Of a DNA stretch of 40,960 nt, positions 6,710-14,058 are shown one piece after another. How positions within the stretch are numbered: position 1 is the first letter of the stretch; the number at the start of each line of letters is the position of its first letter. The translations under genes and the position numbers were made by a program. The notes under the pieces are model-generated. The model had not been told where the DNA came from. It worked only from the letters and a program-made list of their open reading frames with translations, and did not search any database. This stretch comes from an uncultured Collinsella sp. (GTDB lineage Bacteria; Actinomycetota; Coriobacteriia; Coriobacteriales; Coriobacteriaceae), in the NCBI GenBank assembly GCA_900546455.1, contig URCS01000014.1:1-40960 (forward strand), written 5' to 3'.

Positions 6710-7059
6710 AACATGATAGCGTCGTCGGCCGTGAAGGCGTCGAGGGATCCCTGCTTGACCTGAATGCAGACGTATGTGATGCCCGAGTCGGATGCGGCGC
6801 GGAACTGACGGTGTGCGGCGGGGGAAATGCGCAGCCAGTCGCCGGCTTCAAGCTCGATTTCCTCACCGTCGATCGTGACCGAGCCCGCGCCCTCGAGCAC
6901 GCCATAGATCTCCTCGTTTTCCTTGTGTGCATGGACGAACGGAATGCCAGCGCCGGCGGGAAGGTTGTTGACGCTCACCTCTGCTCCGGTAAGTCCGAGC
7001 ACCTCGTGCAGCTCGACGCGGTTCTCGTCGCCGATGTGGGTCTTTGCATAATTGGCCAT
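6706..7059 (-). CDS. Small single-domain cupin
   Basis: The protein has 117 residues; ATG at 7059 after GAGAGGAG. It is a single beta-barrel with the cupin metal motif IPFVHAHKENEEIYGVLEGA (G(X)5HXH(X)3-4E) and a second motif region GDWLRISPAAHRQFRA. The second motif keeps one His. Such cupins may be isomerases, dioxygenases or sensors, and nothing here sets the substrate. It is divergent from an HxlR regulator with a perfect palindrome between them, a usual arrangement for redox- or aldehyde-responsive HxlR targets. Confidence 0.9.
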   Translation of the reverse strand: MANYAKTHIGDENRVELHEVLGLTGAEVSVNNLPAGAGIPFVHAHKENEEIYGVLEGAGSVTIDGEEIELEAGDWLRISPAAHRQFRAASDSGITYVCIQVKQGSLDAFTADDAIMF

Positions 7060-7143
7060 AATGGCTCCTCTCTTTGAGGTTGATGTACCTTGCAGGCATC
7101 TCCTGCGTGAGCTATATTCAACGCGAAGGCGCATGCAAATACG

Positions 7144-7171
7144 AGTACGCACATATTTGTAACTGCGTACT
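7144..7171. promoter_or_regulatory. Palindromic operator between cupin and HxlR genes
   Basis: AGTACGCA (7144-7151) and TGCGTACT (7164-7171) are perfect 8-bp arms with a 12-base A/T-rich spacer. The centre-to-centre distance of about two helical turns and the divergent promoters fit an HxlR dimer site controlling both genes. This is inferred from position and symmetry. Confidence 0.7.
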
Positions 7172-7214
7172 TTTTTATGAAACCGGTATGGTCAAGGAGG
7201 TTGGGTCTCCCGTG

Positions 7215-7538
7215 ATGGCGAAAGAGGAACTTCCGGAGTGTCCGGTCGCAACGGCGGTAGCGCTCATTGGTGGCAAGTGGAAGCTGCTCATTATCCGTAA
7301 CTTGCGCGTACGCCCCTGGCGTTTCAACGAGTTGCGCCGCGACCTTGAGGGAATCTCTCAGAAGGTGCTTACCGACAGCCTGCGGCAGATGGAGGATGAT
7401 GGGCTGGTCTTTCGCCACGACTATGGCGAGAATCCTCCCCGTGTTGAGTATGGCCTTACCGAGCTCGGCCGCCAGATGATGCCCATCATGGACTCGCTCG
7501 CAGGCTTCGGCGCTTATTACAAGACGGTCGTTTCGTAG
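7215..7538 (+). CDS. HxlR-family transcriptional regulator
   Basis: The protein has 107 residues. It opens with LPECPVATAVALIGGKWKLLIIRNL, contains the invariant Cys near the N-terminus, the winged helix (FNELRRDLEGISQKVLTDSLRQMEDDGL) and the ending GLTELGRQMMPIMDSLAGFG. I chose the ATG at 7215; GTG at 7212 is equally possible, since AAGGAGG (7194-7200) lies 11 and 14 bases upstream. HxlR proteins usually sense electrophiles or oxidants through that Cys. The targets are probably the divergent cupin and the downstream flavoprotein at 7637. Confidence 0.93.
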   Translation: MAKEELPECPVATAVALIGGKWKLLIIRNLRVRPWRFNELRRDLEGISQKVLTDSLRQMEDDGLVFRHDYGENPPRVEYGLTELGRQMMPIMDSLAGFGAYYKTVVS

Positions 7539-7636
7539 CGGACGCTCTGCTTAGGGGGCGGAAAACCGCTACGAGGGTGCTAACGAAGACCTGTCCCGAA
7601 TCAACGTGCGCCTGCGGCATGAAAGAGGGGAATCCT

Positions 7637-8167
7637 ATGAATATCGTTGTGTTGAGCGGTAGCCCGCGTAAGGGCGCCAATACCGACACCATGGTCGAGG
7701 CGTTTGCCGAGACCGCGCGCGAGGCTGGCCATACGGTCGAGGTCGTCCGCGTTGCCGGCAAGAAGATTGCTGGTTGCCTGGGATGTCAGTACTGCTTTGC
7801 CCATGGGGGCGCCTGCGTGCAGAAGGACGACATGGCCGACGTGATCGAGTCACTGAAAGGCGCCGATATGGTTGTCTTCGCTTCGCCTATCTACTGGTTT
7901 GATATCACTGCGCAGGAGAAGGCCGCCATCGACCGCCTGTACGCCTTCGGTGCCACGGGCTTCCCGTTCACCAAGACGGCCCTTTTGCTCGATAGCCACA
8001 GCGAAGGCGTCTATGATGCGGCGATCGCTATGTACAAGTCAGCTTGCGCATACTGCAAGTGGGAGGACCAGGGCATTGTCACCATCAGCGGTATGACCGA
8101 GCGCGACAGCATGGCCTCCTCGCCCAAGTTGGAAGAGGTGCGAGAGCTCGCTCGCAAACTCGCCTAA
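7637..8167 (+). CDS. NADPH-dependent FMN reductase / flavodoxin-fold oxidoreductase
   Basis: The protein has 176 residues. It starts MNIVVLSGSPRKGANTDTMV, the FMN phosphate-binding loop of the family, then AGCLGCQYC with CVQKDDM, and FASPIYWFDITAQEKAAIDR, the isoalloxazine-contact loop. The Cys-x2-Cys pattern is typical of the iron-sulfur flavoprotein-like/NADPH-FMN reductase branch in anaerobes. ATG at 7637 after GAGGGG. It lies about 100 bases after the HxlR gene in the same direction and is probably its target. It likely passes electrons from NAD(P)H to quinones or nitro compounds; the substrate is unknown. Confidence 0.9.
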   Translation: MNIVVLSGSPRKGANTDTMVEAFAETAREAGHTVEVVRVAGKKIAGCLGCQYCFAHGGACVQKDDMADVIESLKGADMVVFASPIYWFDITAQEKAAIDRLYAFGATGFPFTKTALLLDSHSEGVYDAAIAMYKSACAYCKWEDQGIVTISGMTERDSMASSPKLEEVRELARKLA

Positions 8168-8177
8168 GGACAAGAAG

Positions 8178-8248
8178 AACGCATGGCAATCGGTGTTGGT
8201 GGAAATGCTTGCTGCCCTTACCAAGAGGAATGCTGATTGCCATGCGTT
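8178..8248. repeat. 14-bp inverted repeat between convergent genes
   Basis: AACGCATGGCAATC (8178-8191) and its exact reverse complement (8235-8248) enclose 43 bases that can themselves pair in part. It sits between the ends of the flavoprotein gene and the convergent ATPase gene, where a two-way terminator is expected. It lacks a clear T run, so it may instead be an intergenic palindromic repeat. Confidence 0.65.
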
Positions 8249-8275
8249 GATGCTTCCGCGGACAATTCCGGCGTG

Positions 8276-9370
8276 CTAAAACGCCTTCTCGTTCAAGAAT
8301 TCCCTGAACGCGGGAATGTCAAAGCCAACGAGACCACGCCCGCGCTCTCCAATGACGCCGTCCTCCAGGAGGCGGCGTTTGTATTGGCTTGCGTAGTTGC
8401 TGGCGACGCCCATGCGTTTGGCTATCTCCGAGACCCTGCTGGGGCCAGAATCGGGCAGCATCGCGAGCAAAAACTCAATGTCTTTATCGGAAAGCTCCCG
8501 ATAGGTCGTTTCGAGAATTCGATCGCACAGCTCCATGCGGGCAAGCAGAGAACCCTGTTGTACATCAGGTGCACTGATTTTGGGCGAGTTCTCCGAAACA
8601 TCCCATGTGCGATATCCGACGAGCTGCATCATATAGGGAAATCCGTCGACGGCCTTCACGGCATCTTCGAGCGCTTCTGGCGTGATTGAGCGGCCTCCGG
8701 CCTCAACGGTTTTGCGGAATGCGTTTGCAATTTCAACGTCAGTGATTCGTCCCAACTGATGATATTGGGAACGCCTGAGGAATGAGACGGAATCGTTACG
8801 CAGCAACGCCGATACCTTGTAGGGCAGTCCTGCCATGAGTAGGGCAACTTTTTTACCTTCGCGTACAAAGTGCTGGTAAACAGAGGCAAATTGGAGCATT
8901 TCTTCGAGATCGACGGTGACTTCATCGATGGTGATGAGAAGTCCGATGTCATGTTTTTCGAGTTGCTTAAAGATGCCATTCATGCGCGTGCGCCAGTTGC
9001 CCTGAGCCTCTTGAGCATATGTCCAATCGATGCCCACTGGGCCAATTTGAACACCGTTTATGCGCGCGTGAGGCTGTGAGAGGTAGCTATCTGCGGCTTC
9101 TTTGGTTCGCTCGATAATATCTTCGAGCATGCCTGGCATGGCGGAGACATTTGCTGCGATCCAGTCGTGTTCAAGCGCCGTTTCTGAAAGGAGCGAGAGA
9201 AGCGCCGTCTTGCCCGTTCCCCTTGCGCCAGTAAAAATGGTCGACAGGTTGGGATCTCCCGGGCCGTTGATAAAGCCACGGTTGATGTCACGCAGGATAT
9301 GCTCGCGACCCGCTAGAAAGGGAGGGACGCTTCCGAACGTCGGGGTAAAGGGGTTCTTGCTGTACTCCAT
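8276..9370 (-). CDS. AAA-type ATPase with C-terminal winged helix
   Basis: The protein has 364 residues; ATG at 9370 after AAAGGAG. Walker A is TGARGTGKT (residues 48-56), a Walker B-like segment is IGLLITIDEV, and a sensor-like region is KVALLMAGLPYKV. The last 75 residues read as a MarR/Lrp-like winged helix (SRVSEIAKRMGVASNYASQYKRRLLEDGVIG). This is the AAA_16/archaeal-ATPase-like group usually labelled 'ATP-binding protein'; no function is established. Three 19-bp direct repeats run directly into its ribosome binding site. The C-terminal DNA-binding domain makes self-regulation through those repeats plausible. Confidence 0.88.
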   Translation of the reverse strand: MEYSKNPFTPTFGSVPPFLAGREHILRDINRGFINGPGDPNLSTIFTGARGTGKTALLSLLSETALEHDWIAANVSAMPGMLEDIIERTKEAADSYLSQPHARINGVQIGPVGIDWTYAQEAQGNWRTRMNGIFKQLEKHDIGLLITIDEVTVDLEEMLQFASVYQHFVREGKKVALLMAGLPYKVSALLRNDSVSFLRRSQYHQLGRITDVEIANAFRKTVEAGGRSITPEALEDAVKAVDGFPYMMQLVGYRTWDVSENSPKISAPDVQQGSLLARMELCDRILETTYRELSDKDIEFLLAMLPDSGPSRVSEIAKRMGVASNYASQYKRRLLEDGVIGERGRGLVGFDIPAFREFLNEKAF

Positions 9371-9380
9371 GGTAGCTCCT

Positions 9381-9434
9381 TTGCAAGTTTTGCTAATTTT
9401 TGCAAGTTTTGCTAATTTTTGCAAGTTTTGCTAA
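9381..9434 (-). repeat. Three tandem 19-bp repeats in the promoter of the ATPase gene
   Basis: The unit TTGCAAGTTTTGCTAATTT (plus strand) occurs at 9381-9399 and 9400-9418, then a 16-base third copy at 9419-9434. There are no mismatches in the shared part. Each unit contains the palindrome GCAAGTTTTGC, so three dyads are spaced at about two helical turns. On the gene strand the last copy ends within the AAAGGAG ribosome binding site. It looks like a cooperative operator for a dimeric or hexameric binder. Confidence 0.9.
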
Positions 9435-9471
9435 CGACTGACCAAAGGGCATCGAAGCAGTGACGCTGACA

Positions 9472-9520
9472 TTTTTTACGCAGAAAAATAAGCAGAAATC
9501 AATTTATCTGCGTTAAAAAA
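9472..9520. repeat. Imperfect palindrome upstream of the ATPase repeats
   Basis: TTTTTTACGCAGA (9472-9484) pairs with TCTGCGTTAAAAAA (9507-9520), with one extra base in the second arm. The site lies between the terminator of the topoisomerase operon and the tandem repeats of the ATPase. The A/T-flanked stem could end transcription in either direction or be a further binding site. Confidence 0.55.
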
Positions 9521-9530
9521 TGGTTGAGAA

Positions 9531-9580
9531 GAAAAACGACGAGTCCCGGGCGCAATGCCGTTGCGTTCCGGGCCTCGTCG
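9531..9580 (-). terminator. Terminator of the topoisomerase operon
   Basis: On the minus strand a long GC-rich stem (9580-9537, arms around CGACGAG and CTCGTCG with CCCGG pairing inside) is followed by TTTTT (9536-9532). It lies 38 bases past the stop of the parC-like gene. Confidence 0.88.
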
Positions 9581-9617
9581 CTTTGCGAAGTATCTAACGA
9601 TCTCGTTGCCGTAGTAC

Positions 9618-11858
9618 CTAATCAAACAAACTCGGCATGTCGTTTTCCTTCATGAGGGCGCCGGCGGAGGGCAGGCTCTGCGCGGTGAACTTCTCGGCCG
9701 AGACGCCGGTGCCAAGGATCTCCTCGGTCGTGCCGACGGTGGTGACCGAGCGACCCTTCTTGGCCGTAAAGGCCTGGACGCCCTGCGTGTTGGTGGTCGT
9801 CTTGGTCTTGAGCAACGAGGTGTTGAAGTTCATCAGGCGGTAGTCGCTCGAGACCAGCGCGATGTCGCGATCTTCCTTGAGCACCTGGGCATACAGCAGC
9901 TTGCTGCCACTGTAGATGGCGTTCTTGAGGCGCTTGCGGTTGGTTTTGGTGACGTATCCAGAAAGCGCGACGCGCACCACGCGGCCGTTCTCAAAGACGA
10001 ACAGCACGTCGGCCTTGTAGTCCTCGGGGTCGATGACCCAGATGACACTCTCGTCGGGTTCCATCTCGAGGTCGGTGGGCAGGTACGAGCCCAGCTGGGC
10101 CGACTTGGTGTCCTCAAACGCCGCAACCTTGCACTTGTACACCTGACTCTTGTTGGTAAAGACCAGCAGTTCGTGGGTGTTGGAGGACGGGAATTCGATA
10201 AAGGGTTTGTCACCGTCCTTGTACTTGAGCGTGGTCGCCTTCTTGAGCACGCGGTCCGTCATCTTCTTAAGGTAGCCATCGCGCGAGAGCATGATGGTCA
10301 CCGGGTACTCCTCGACCTCGGGCTCCAAGCTTACCTCGATGACCTCGTGGGGCTCGATCCTGCCCGTGCGGCGCGGCATCACGTACTTCTTGTTGACCGC
10401 GGCCAGCTCGTCGCTGATGACCTTCTTGATATTCTCCTCGCTGGAGAGGATCTCCTCAAGCTCGGCAATCTCGCCCTCAAGCTTGGCGATGTCCTTGGTG
10501 CGGTTGAGGATGTACTCCTCGTTGATGTTGCGGAGCTTAAGCTCGGCAACAAACTCGGCCTGGGTCTCATCGATGTCGAAACCCTTCATAAGGTTGGGCA
10601 CGACCTCAGCCTCGAGCTTGGTGCCGCGGATGATGGCGATGGCCTTGTCGATGTCGAGCAAGATTGCCTCGAGGCCGTGCAGCAGGTGCAGGCGCTCGGA
10701 CTTTTTGCCCAGGTCAAAGTTAATGCGGCGACGCGTGGACTCAATACGCCATTTGACCCACTCGTGCAGAATCTGGCGCACGCCCATAACACGGGGATAG
10801 CCGTCGACGAGCACGTTGAAGTTGCACGAGAACGAATCCTGCAGTGTGGTCGAGCGATAGAGCTTGGCCATGAGCTTGTCGGGGTCGACGCCGCGCTTAA
10901 GGTCGATGGCGATGCGCAAGCCCGAGAGGTCGGTCTCGTCGCGGATATCAGCGATCTCCTTGACCTTGCCCTCTTTGGAGAGCTTGACGATGCGTTCGAT
11001 GATGACATCGGTCTTGGTGGTGTAGGGGATCTCATAGACCTCGATGATGCGCTCTTCGGGGATCCAACGCCAGCGGGAGCGAATCTGGAAGCTGCCAAGG
11101 CCGGTCTCGATGATCTTCTCCATCTCCTCGCGGCGGTAGATAATCTCGCCGCCGGTCGAGAAGTCGGGCATGGGCATGTACTCGAGCAGGTCGCAGTCGG
11201 GATCCTGCAGGTAATGCATGGTGGCGGTGCAGACCTCGTTGAGGTTGAAACCGCAGATGTCGGACGCCATGGCGACGCCGATGCCTTTGTTGGCCGAAAC
11301 CAGAATATTGGGGAACGTGGTGGGCAGCAGGCGCGGCTCCTTCATGGCGCCGTCGTAGCTGTCAACGAAGTCGACCGGGTCCTTGTCGATGTCCTTAAAG
11401 ATCTCGGCGCTGATGGGGGAGAGCTTGGCCTCGGTATAACGCGAGGCGGCGTAGCTCAGGTCGCCCGAATAGTACTTGCCAAAGTTGCCCTTCGACTCCA
11501 CGAAGGGGGCGAGCAGTGCCTCGTTGCCGGTGGCCAGACGCACCATCGTCTCGTAGATCGCGGCGTCGCCGTGCGGATTGAGCTTCATGGTCTGGCCCAC
11601 GATGTTGGCGCTCTTCTGGCGCTCGCCCTTGAGCAGACCCATCTTGTACATGGTGTAGAGCAGCTTGCGGTGCGAGGGCTTAAAGCCGTCGATCTCGGGG
11701 AACGCACGCGAGACGTTGACGCTCATGGCGTAGGGCATGTAGTTGACCTCGAGTGTCTGCGTGATCGGCTGGTCGGTGACCTCGGAGTGCAGGCCGATGA
11801 CGTTCTCGGCGTTGACCTGCTTTTTCTTTGGCTGGTTCTTCGTCTTCTTCTTTGCCAC
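9618..11858 (-). CDS. parC: Type IIA DNA topoisomerase subunit A (ParC/GyrA-like)
   Basis: The protein has 746 residues. It has a Lys-rich start (MAKKKTKNQPKKKQ) and the winged-helix/CAP region (FKPSHRKLLYTMYKMG), with the catalytic pair Arg140-Tyr141 in YAASRYTEAKLS. It has the tower and coiled-coil (about 350-480) and a short C-terminal beta-pinwheel region with DGYLKKMTDRV and VFENGRVVRVAL blades. It cuts and passes duplex DNA with the ParE-like partner encoded just upstream (45-base gap). The divergence from standard GyrA suggests the extra topoisomerase pair seen in Clostridia and Coriobacteria. The exact role (decatenation or other) is not shown by the sequence, so the symbol is approximate. 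Confidence 0.9.
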   Translation of the reverse strand: MAKKKTKNQPKKKQVNAENVIGLHSEVTDQPITQTLEVNYMPYAMSVNVSRAFPEIDGFKPSHRKLLYTMYKMGLLKGERQKSANIVGQTMKLNPHGDAAIYETMVRLATGNEALLAPFVESKGNFGKYYSGDLSYAASRYTEAKLSPISAEIFKDIDKDPVDFVDSYDGAMKEPRLLPTTFPNILVSANKGIGVAMASDICGFNLNEVCTATMHYLQDPDCDLLEYMPMPDFSTGGEIIYRREEMEKIIETGLGSFQIRSRWRWIPEERIIEVYEIPYTTKTDVIIERIVKLSKEGKVKEIADIRDETDLSGLRIAIDLKRGVDPDKLMAKLYRSTTLQDSFSCNFNVLVDGYPRVMGVRQILHEWVKWRIESTRRRINFDLGKKSERLHLLHGLEAILLDIDKAIAIIRGTKLEAEVVPNLMKGFDIDETQAEFVAELKLRNINEEYILNRTKDIAKLEGEIAELEEILSSEENIKKVISDELAAVNKKYVMPRRTGRIEPHEVIEVSLEPEVEEYPVTIMLSRDGYLKKMTDRVLKKATTLKYKDGDKPFIEFPSSNTHELLVFTNKSQVYKCKVAAFEDTKSAQLGSYLPTDLEMEPDESVIWVIDPEDYKADVLFVFENGRVVRVALSGYVTKTNRKRLKNAIYSGSKLLYAQVLKEDRDIALVSSDYRLMNFNTSLLKTKTTTNTQGVQAFTAKKGRSVTTVGTTEEILGTGVSAEKFTAQSLPSAGALMKENDMPSLFD

Positions 11859-11903
11859 GATTTCCTCTTGAACTTCTTAAGGGCCGTCGTTATCGATTTG
11901 CTG

Positions 11904-13901
11904 CTACTGCAGGTCCAGCTGGTCCAGGTATTCCTTGCCGTGCTCGGAGATATGGCGCTTGCGGCCTGCCTCGTCGTTGCCCAGCAACAGGTTGAACATA
12001 GTTTCCATCCTGGTGACGTCCTCGGGCTCCACCTTGATCAGACGACGCGTCTCGGGGTTCATGGTAGTGAGCCACATCATGTCCGGATCGTTCTCACCAA
12101 GACCCTTGGAGCGGTTGATGGAACACTTCTGGTCGCCGATCTCCGTGAGGATGCCGTTCTTCTCGAGCTCGGTGTAGGCAAAGTAGGTCTTCTCTTTGCA
12201 GTTGATCTCGTAGAGCGGAGACTCGGCGATATACACGTAGCCCTCGTCGATGAGCGTGGGCACCAGGCGGTAGAGCATGGTGAGCACGAGCGTGCGAATG
12301 TGGTAACCGTCGACGTCGGCGTCCGTACAGATGATGACCTTGTTCCAGTTGAGGTTGTCCAGGTCGAAGGCGCCAAGGTTCTTGATGCGCTTGTCCTTGA
12401 TCTCCACACCGCAGCCCAGCACGCGCATAAGGTCCATGATGATGTCGGACTTAAAGATGCGCGGATAGTCCTCTTTCAGGCAGTTGAGGATCTTACCGCG
12501 GACGGGCATAACGCCTTGGAACTCGGCATCGCGCGAGGTGCGAATGGCGCCTGCTGCCGAGTCGCCCTCTACGATGTAGATCTCGCGACGGTTCTTGTCC
12601 TTGGAGCGGCAGTCGATGAACTTCTGCACGCGGTTGGCCATGTCGGTCTTCTGCTGCAGGTTGGTCTTGATGCTTTGACGCGTCTTCTCGGCGTTCTCGC
12701 GCGAACGCTTGTTGATGAGCACCTGCTCCATGATCTTGTTGGCGGCGTCTTTGTTCTCGATCAGGTAGGTCGAGAGGCGTTCCTTAAAGAAGGCCGTCAT
12801 GGCCTGCTGGATAAAGCGGTTGTTGATGGCCTTCTTAGTCTGGTTTTCATAGGACGTTTGGGTGGAGAAACAGTTGGTCACCAGCACCAGGCAGTCCTGG
12901 ACGTCCTGCCATTTGATGCCGCTCTCGTTTTTGTTGTACTTGCCCTGTTGCTTAATGTAAGCATCGATGGCACTGGTCAGAGCGCTGCGGGCGGCCTTCT
13001 CGGGTGAGCCACCGTTCTCGAGCCACGATGAGTTGTGGTAGTACTCCTGCATCATGAAGGTGCGCGAGAAGCACATGCACGTGGTGATTTTTACGTTGTA
13101 ATCGGGCAGGTCCTCGCGGTCGCGACCGCGACGGTCGGCCTCGATAAAGAAGGGCTCGGTAAGGTAGTCGGTACCGACCTTCTCGAGCACGTAGTCCTCG
13201 ATGCCCTTGGGATAGCAAAAATCCTCTTCGGTAAACTCACCATTGTCGCCCTCAATACGCAGGCGGAAGGTCACGTTGGCGTTGACCACGGCCTGGCGGC
13301 GCATGGTCTCGCGATACCAATCGTGGGGGATGCTGATCGAGGTAAAGACCTCAAGATCGGGGCGCCACTTGATGGTGGTGCCGGTGCGGTTCTCGTCGCT
13401 GGGCTCAATCTCGAGTGCCTTCTTTTTCGGACCGACGACCTTGCCCTTCTTAAAGTGCAGGGAGTACTTGTTACCGTCACGCCAGACGGTAACGTTCATG
13501 TATTCGGAGGCGTACTGGGTTGCGCATGAGCCCAGGCCGTTGGTACCGAGCGAGAAGTCGTAGTCGCCGCCCTGGTTATTGTTGTATTTGCCGCCGGCGT
13601 AGAGCTCGCAAAAGACGAGTTCCCAGTTAAAGCGCTTCTCGGAGGGGTTCCAGTCGAGCGGGCAGCCGCGGCCGTTGTCCTCTACCTGAATGGAACCATC
13701 GCGAAAGGCGGTAAGGGTGATGAGCTTGCCGTAGCCCTGGCGCGCCTCGTCAACGGCGTTGGACAGGATCTCGAAGGCGGCATGCGCGCAGCCGTCGAGT
13801 CCGTCCGAGCCAAAGATGACGGCGGGACGCAGGCGTACGCGCTCCTCGTCCTTGAGCTGGCGGATACTGTCGTTACCATAGTTTGCGGTGTTTTTTGCCA
13901 T
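11904..13901 (-). CDS. parE: Type IIA DNA topoisomerase subunit B (ParE/GyrB-like)
   Basis: The protein has 665 residues. The GHKL ATPase domain has the Bergerat motifs FEILSNAVDEA, VEDNGRGCPLD and LGTNGLGSCATQYAS. A transducer domain follows, then TOPRIM with EGDSAAG and DADVDGYHIRTL, ending SEHGKEYLDQLDL. The opening YGNDSIRQLKDEERVRLRPAVIFGSDG belongs to the divergent GyrB-like lineage found beside a second GyrA/ParC in anaerobic Firmicutes and Actinobacteria. It lacks a large GyrB insertion. It provides ATP-driven strand capture for the downstream A subunit. A promoter with a LexA-type box lies within 115 bases upstream, which suggests DNA-damage control. Confidence 0.9.
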   Translation of the reverse strand: MAKNTANYGNDSIRQLKDEERVRLRPAVIFGSDGLDGCAHAAFEILSNAVDEARQGYGKLITLTAFRDGSIQVEDNGRGCPLDWNPSEKRFNWELVFCELYAGGKYNNNQGGDYDFSLGTNGLGSCATQYASEYMNVTVWRDGNKYSLHFKKGKVVGPKKKALEIEPSDENRTGTTIKWRPDLEVFTSISIPHDWYRETMRRQAVVNANVTFRLRIEGDNGEFTEEDFCYPKGIEDYVLEKVGTDYLTEPFFIEADRRGRDREDLPDYNVKITTCMCFSRTFMMQEYYHNSSWLENGGSPEKAARSALTSAIDAYIKQQGKYNKNESGIKWQDVQDCLVLVTNCFSTQTSYENQTKKAINNRFIQQAMTAFFKERLSTYLIENKDAANKIMEQVLINKRSRENAEKTRQSIKTNLQQKTDMANRVQKFIDCRSKDKNRREIYIVEGDSAAGAIRTSRDAEFQGVMPVRGKILNCLKEDYPRIFKSDIIMDLMRVLGCGVEIKDKRIKNLGAFDLDNLNWNKVIICTDADVDGYHIRTLVLTMLYRLVPTLIDEGYVYIAESPLYEINCKEKTYFAYTELEKNGILTEIGDQKCSINRSKGLGENDPDMMWLTTMNPETRRLIKVEPEDVTRMETMFNLLLGNDEAGRKRHISEHGKEYLDQLDLQ

Positions 13902-13955
13902 ACTCGCTCTCTCGGTGCTCCTTTGCTGCGTTTAAGTCATATAGATAGTCAAGGT

Positions 13956-13984
13956 AGCATAGCCCAGCCCATAGGCGATTCCAA
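13956..13984 (-). promoter_or_regulatory. Promoter of the topoisomerase operon
   Basis: On the minus strand TTGGAA (13984-13979), a 17-base spacer and TATGCT (13961-13956) make a plausible sigma-70 promoter. It would start transcription near 13949, about 50 bases before the parE-like start codon. Confidence 0.5.
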
Positions 13985-14000
13985 CCAACACGAAATCCAT

Positions 14001-14014
14001 CGAACAATCGTTCG
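14001..14014. promoter_or_regulatory. LexA/SOS-type box CGAACAATCGTTCG
   Basis: CGAAC-N4-GTTCG is the symmetric form of the LexA box used in Gram-positive bacteria and Actinobacteria. A flanking A/T extends the dyad to 9 bp each side overall (ATCGAAC/GTTCGAT). It lies 16 bases upstream of the predicted -35 of the topoisomerase operon and 100 bases before its first codon. The convergent side is the 3' end of the ATPase gene, so the operon is the only likely target. Confidence 0.6.
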
Positions 14015-14058
14015 ATTAGATAATGAATGCTTGGAATGCGGGAGGGACCTGTCCTGTC

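Noticed and set aside
9381..9434. Tandem 19-bp repeats as a CRISPR array
   Set aside because: The copies are directly adjacent with no spacers, and they sit in a promoter with no cas gene nearby.
10173..13007. A 944-codon open frame on the plus strand across the topoisomerase genes
   Set aside because: It is antisense to two clear topoisomerase genes, has Leu/Val/His-rich composition typical of mirrored high-GC codons, and matches no family.
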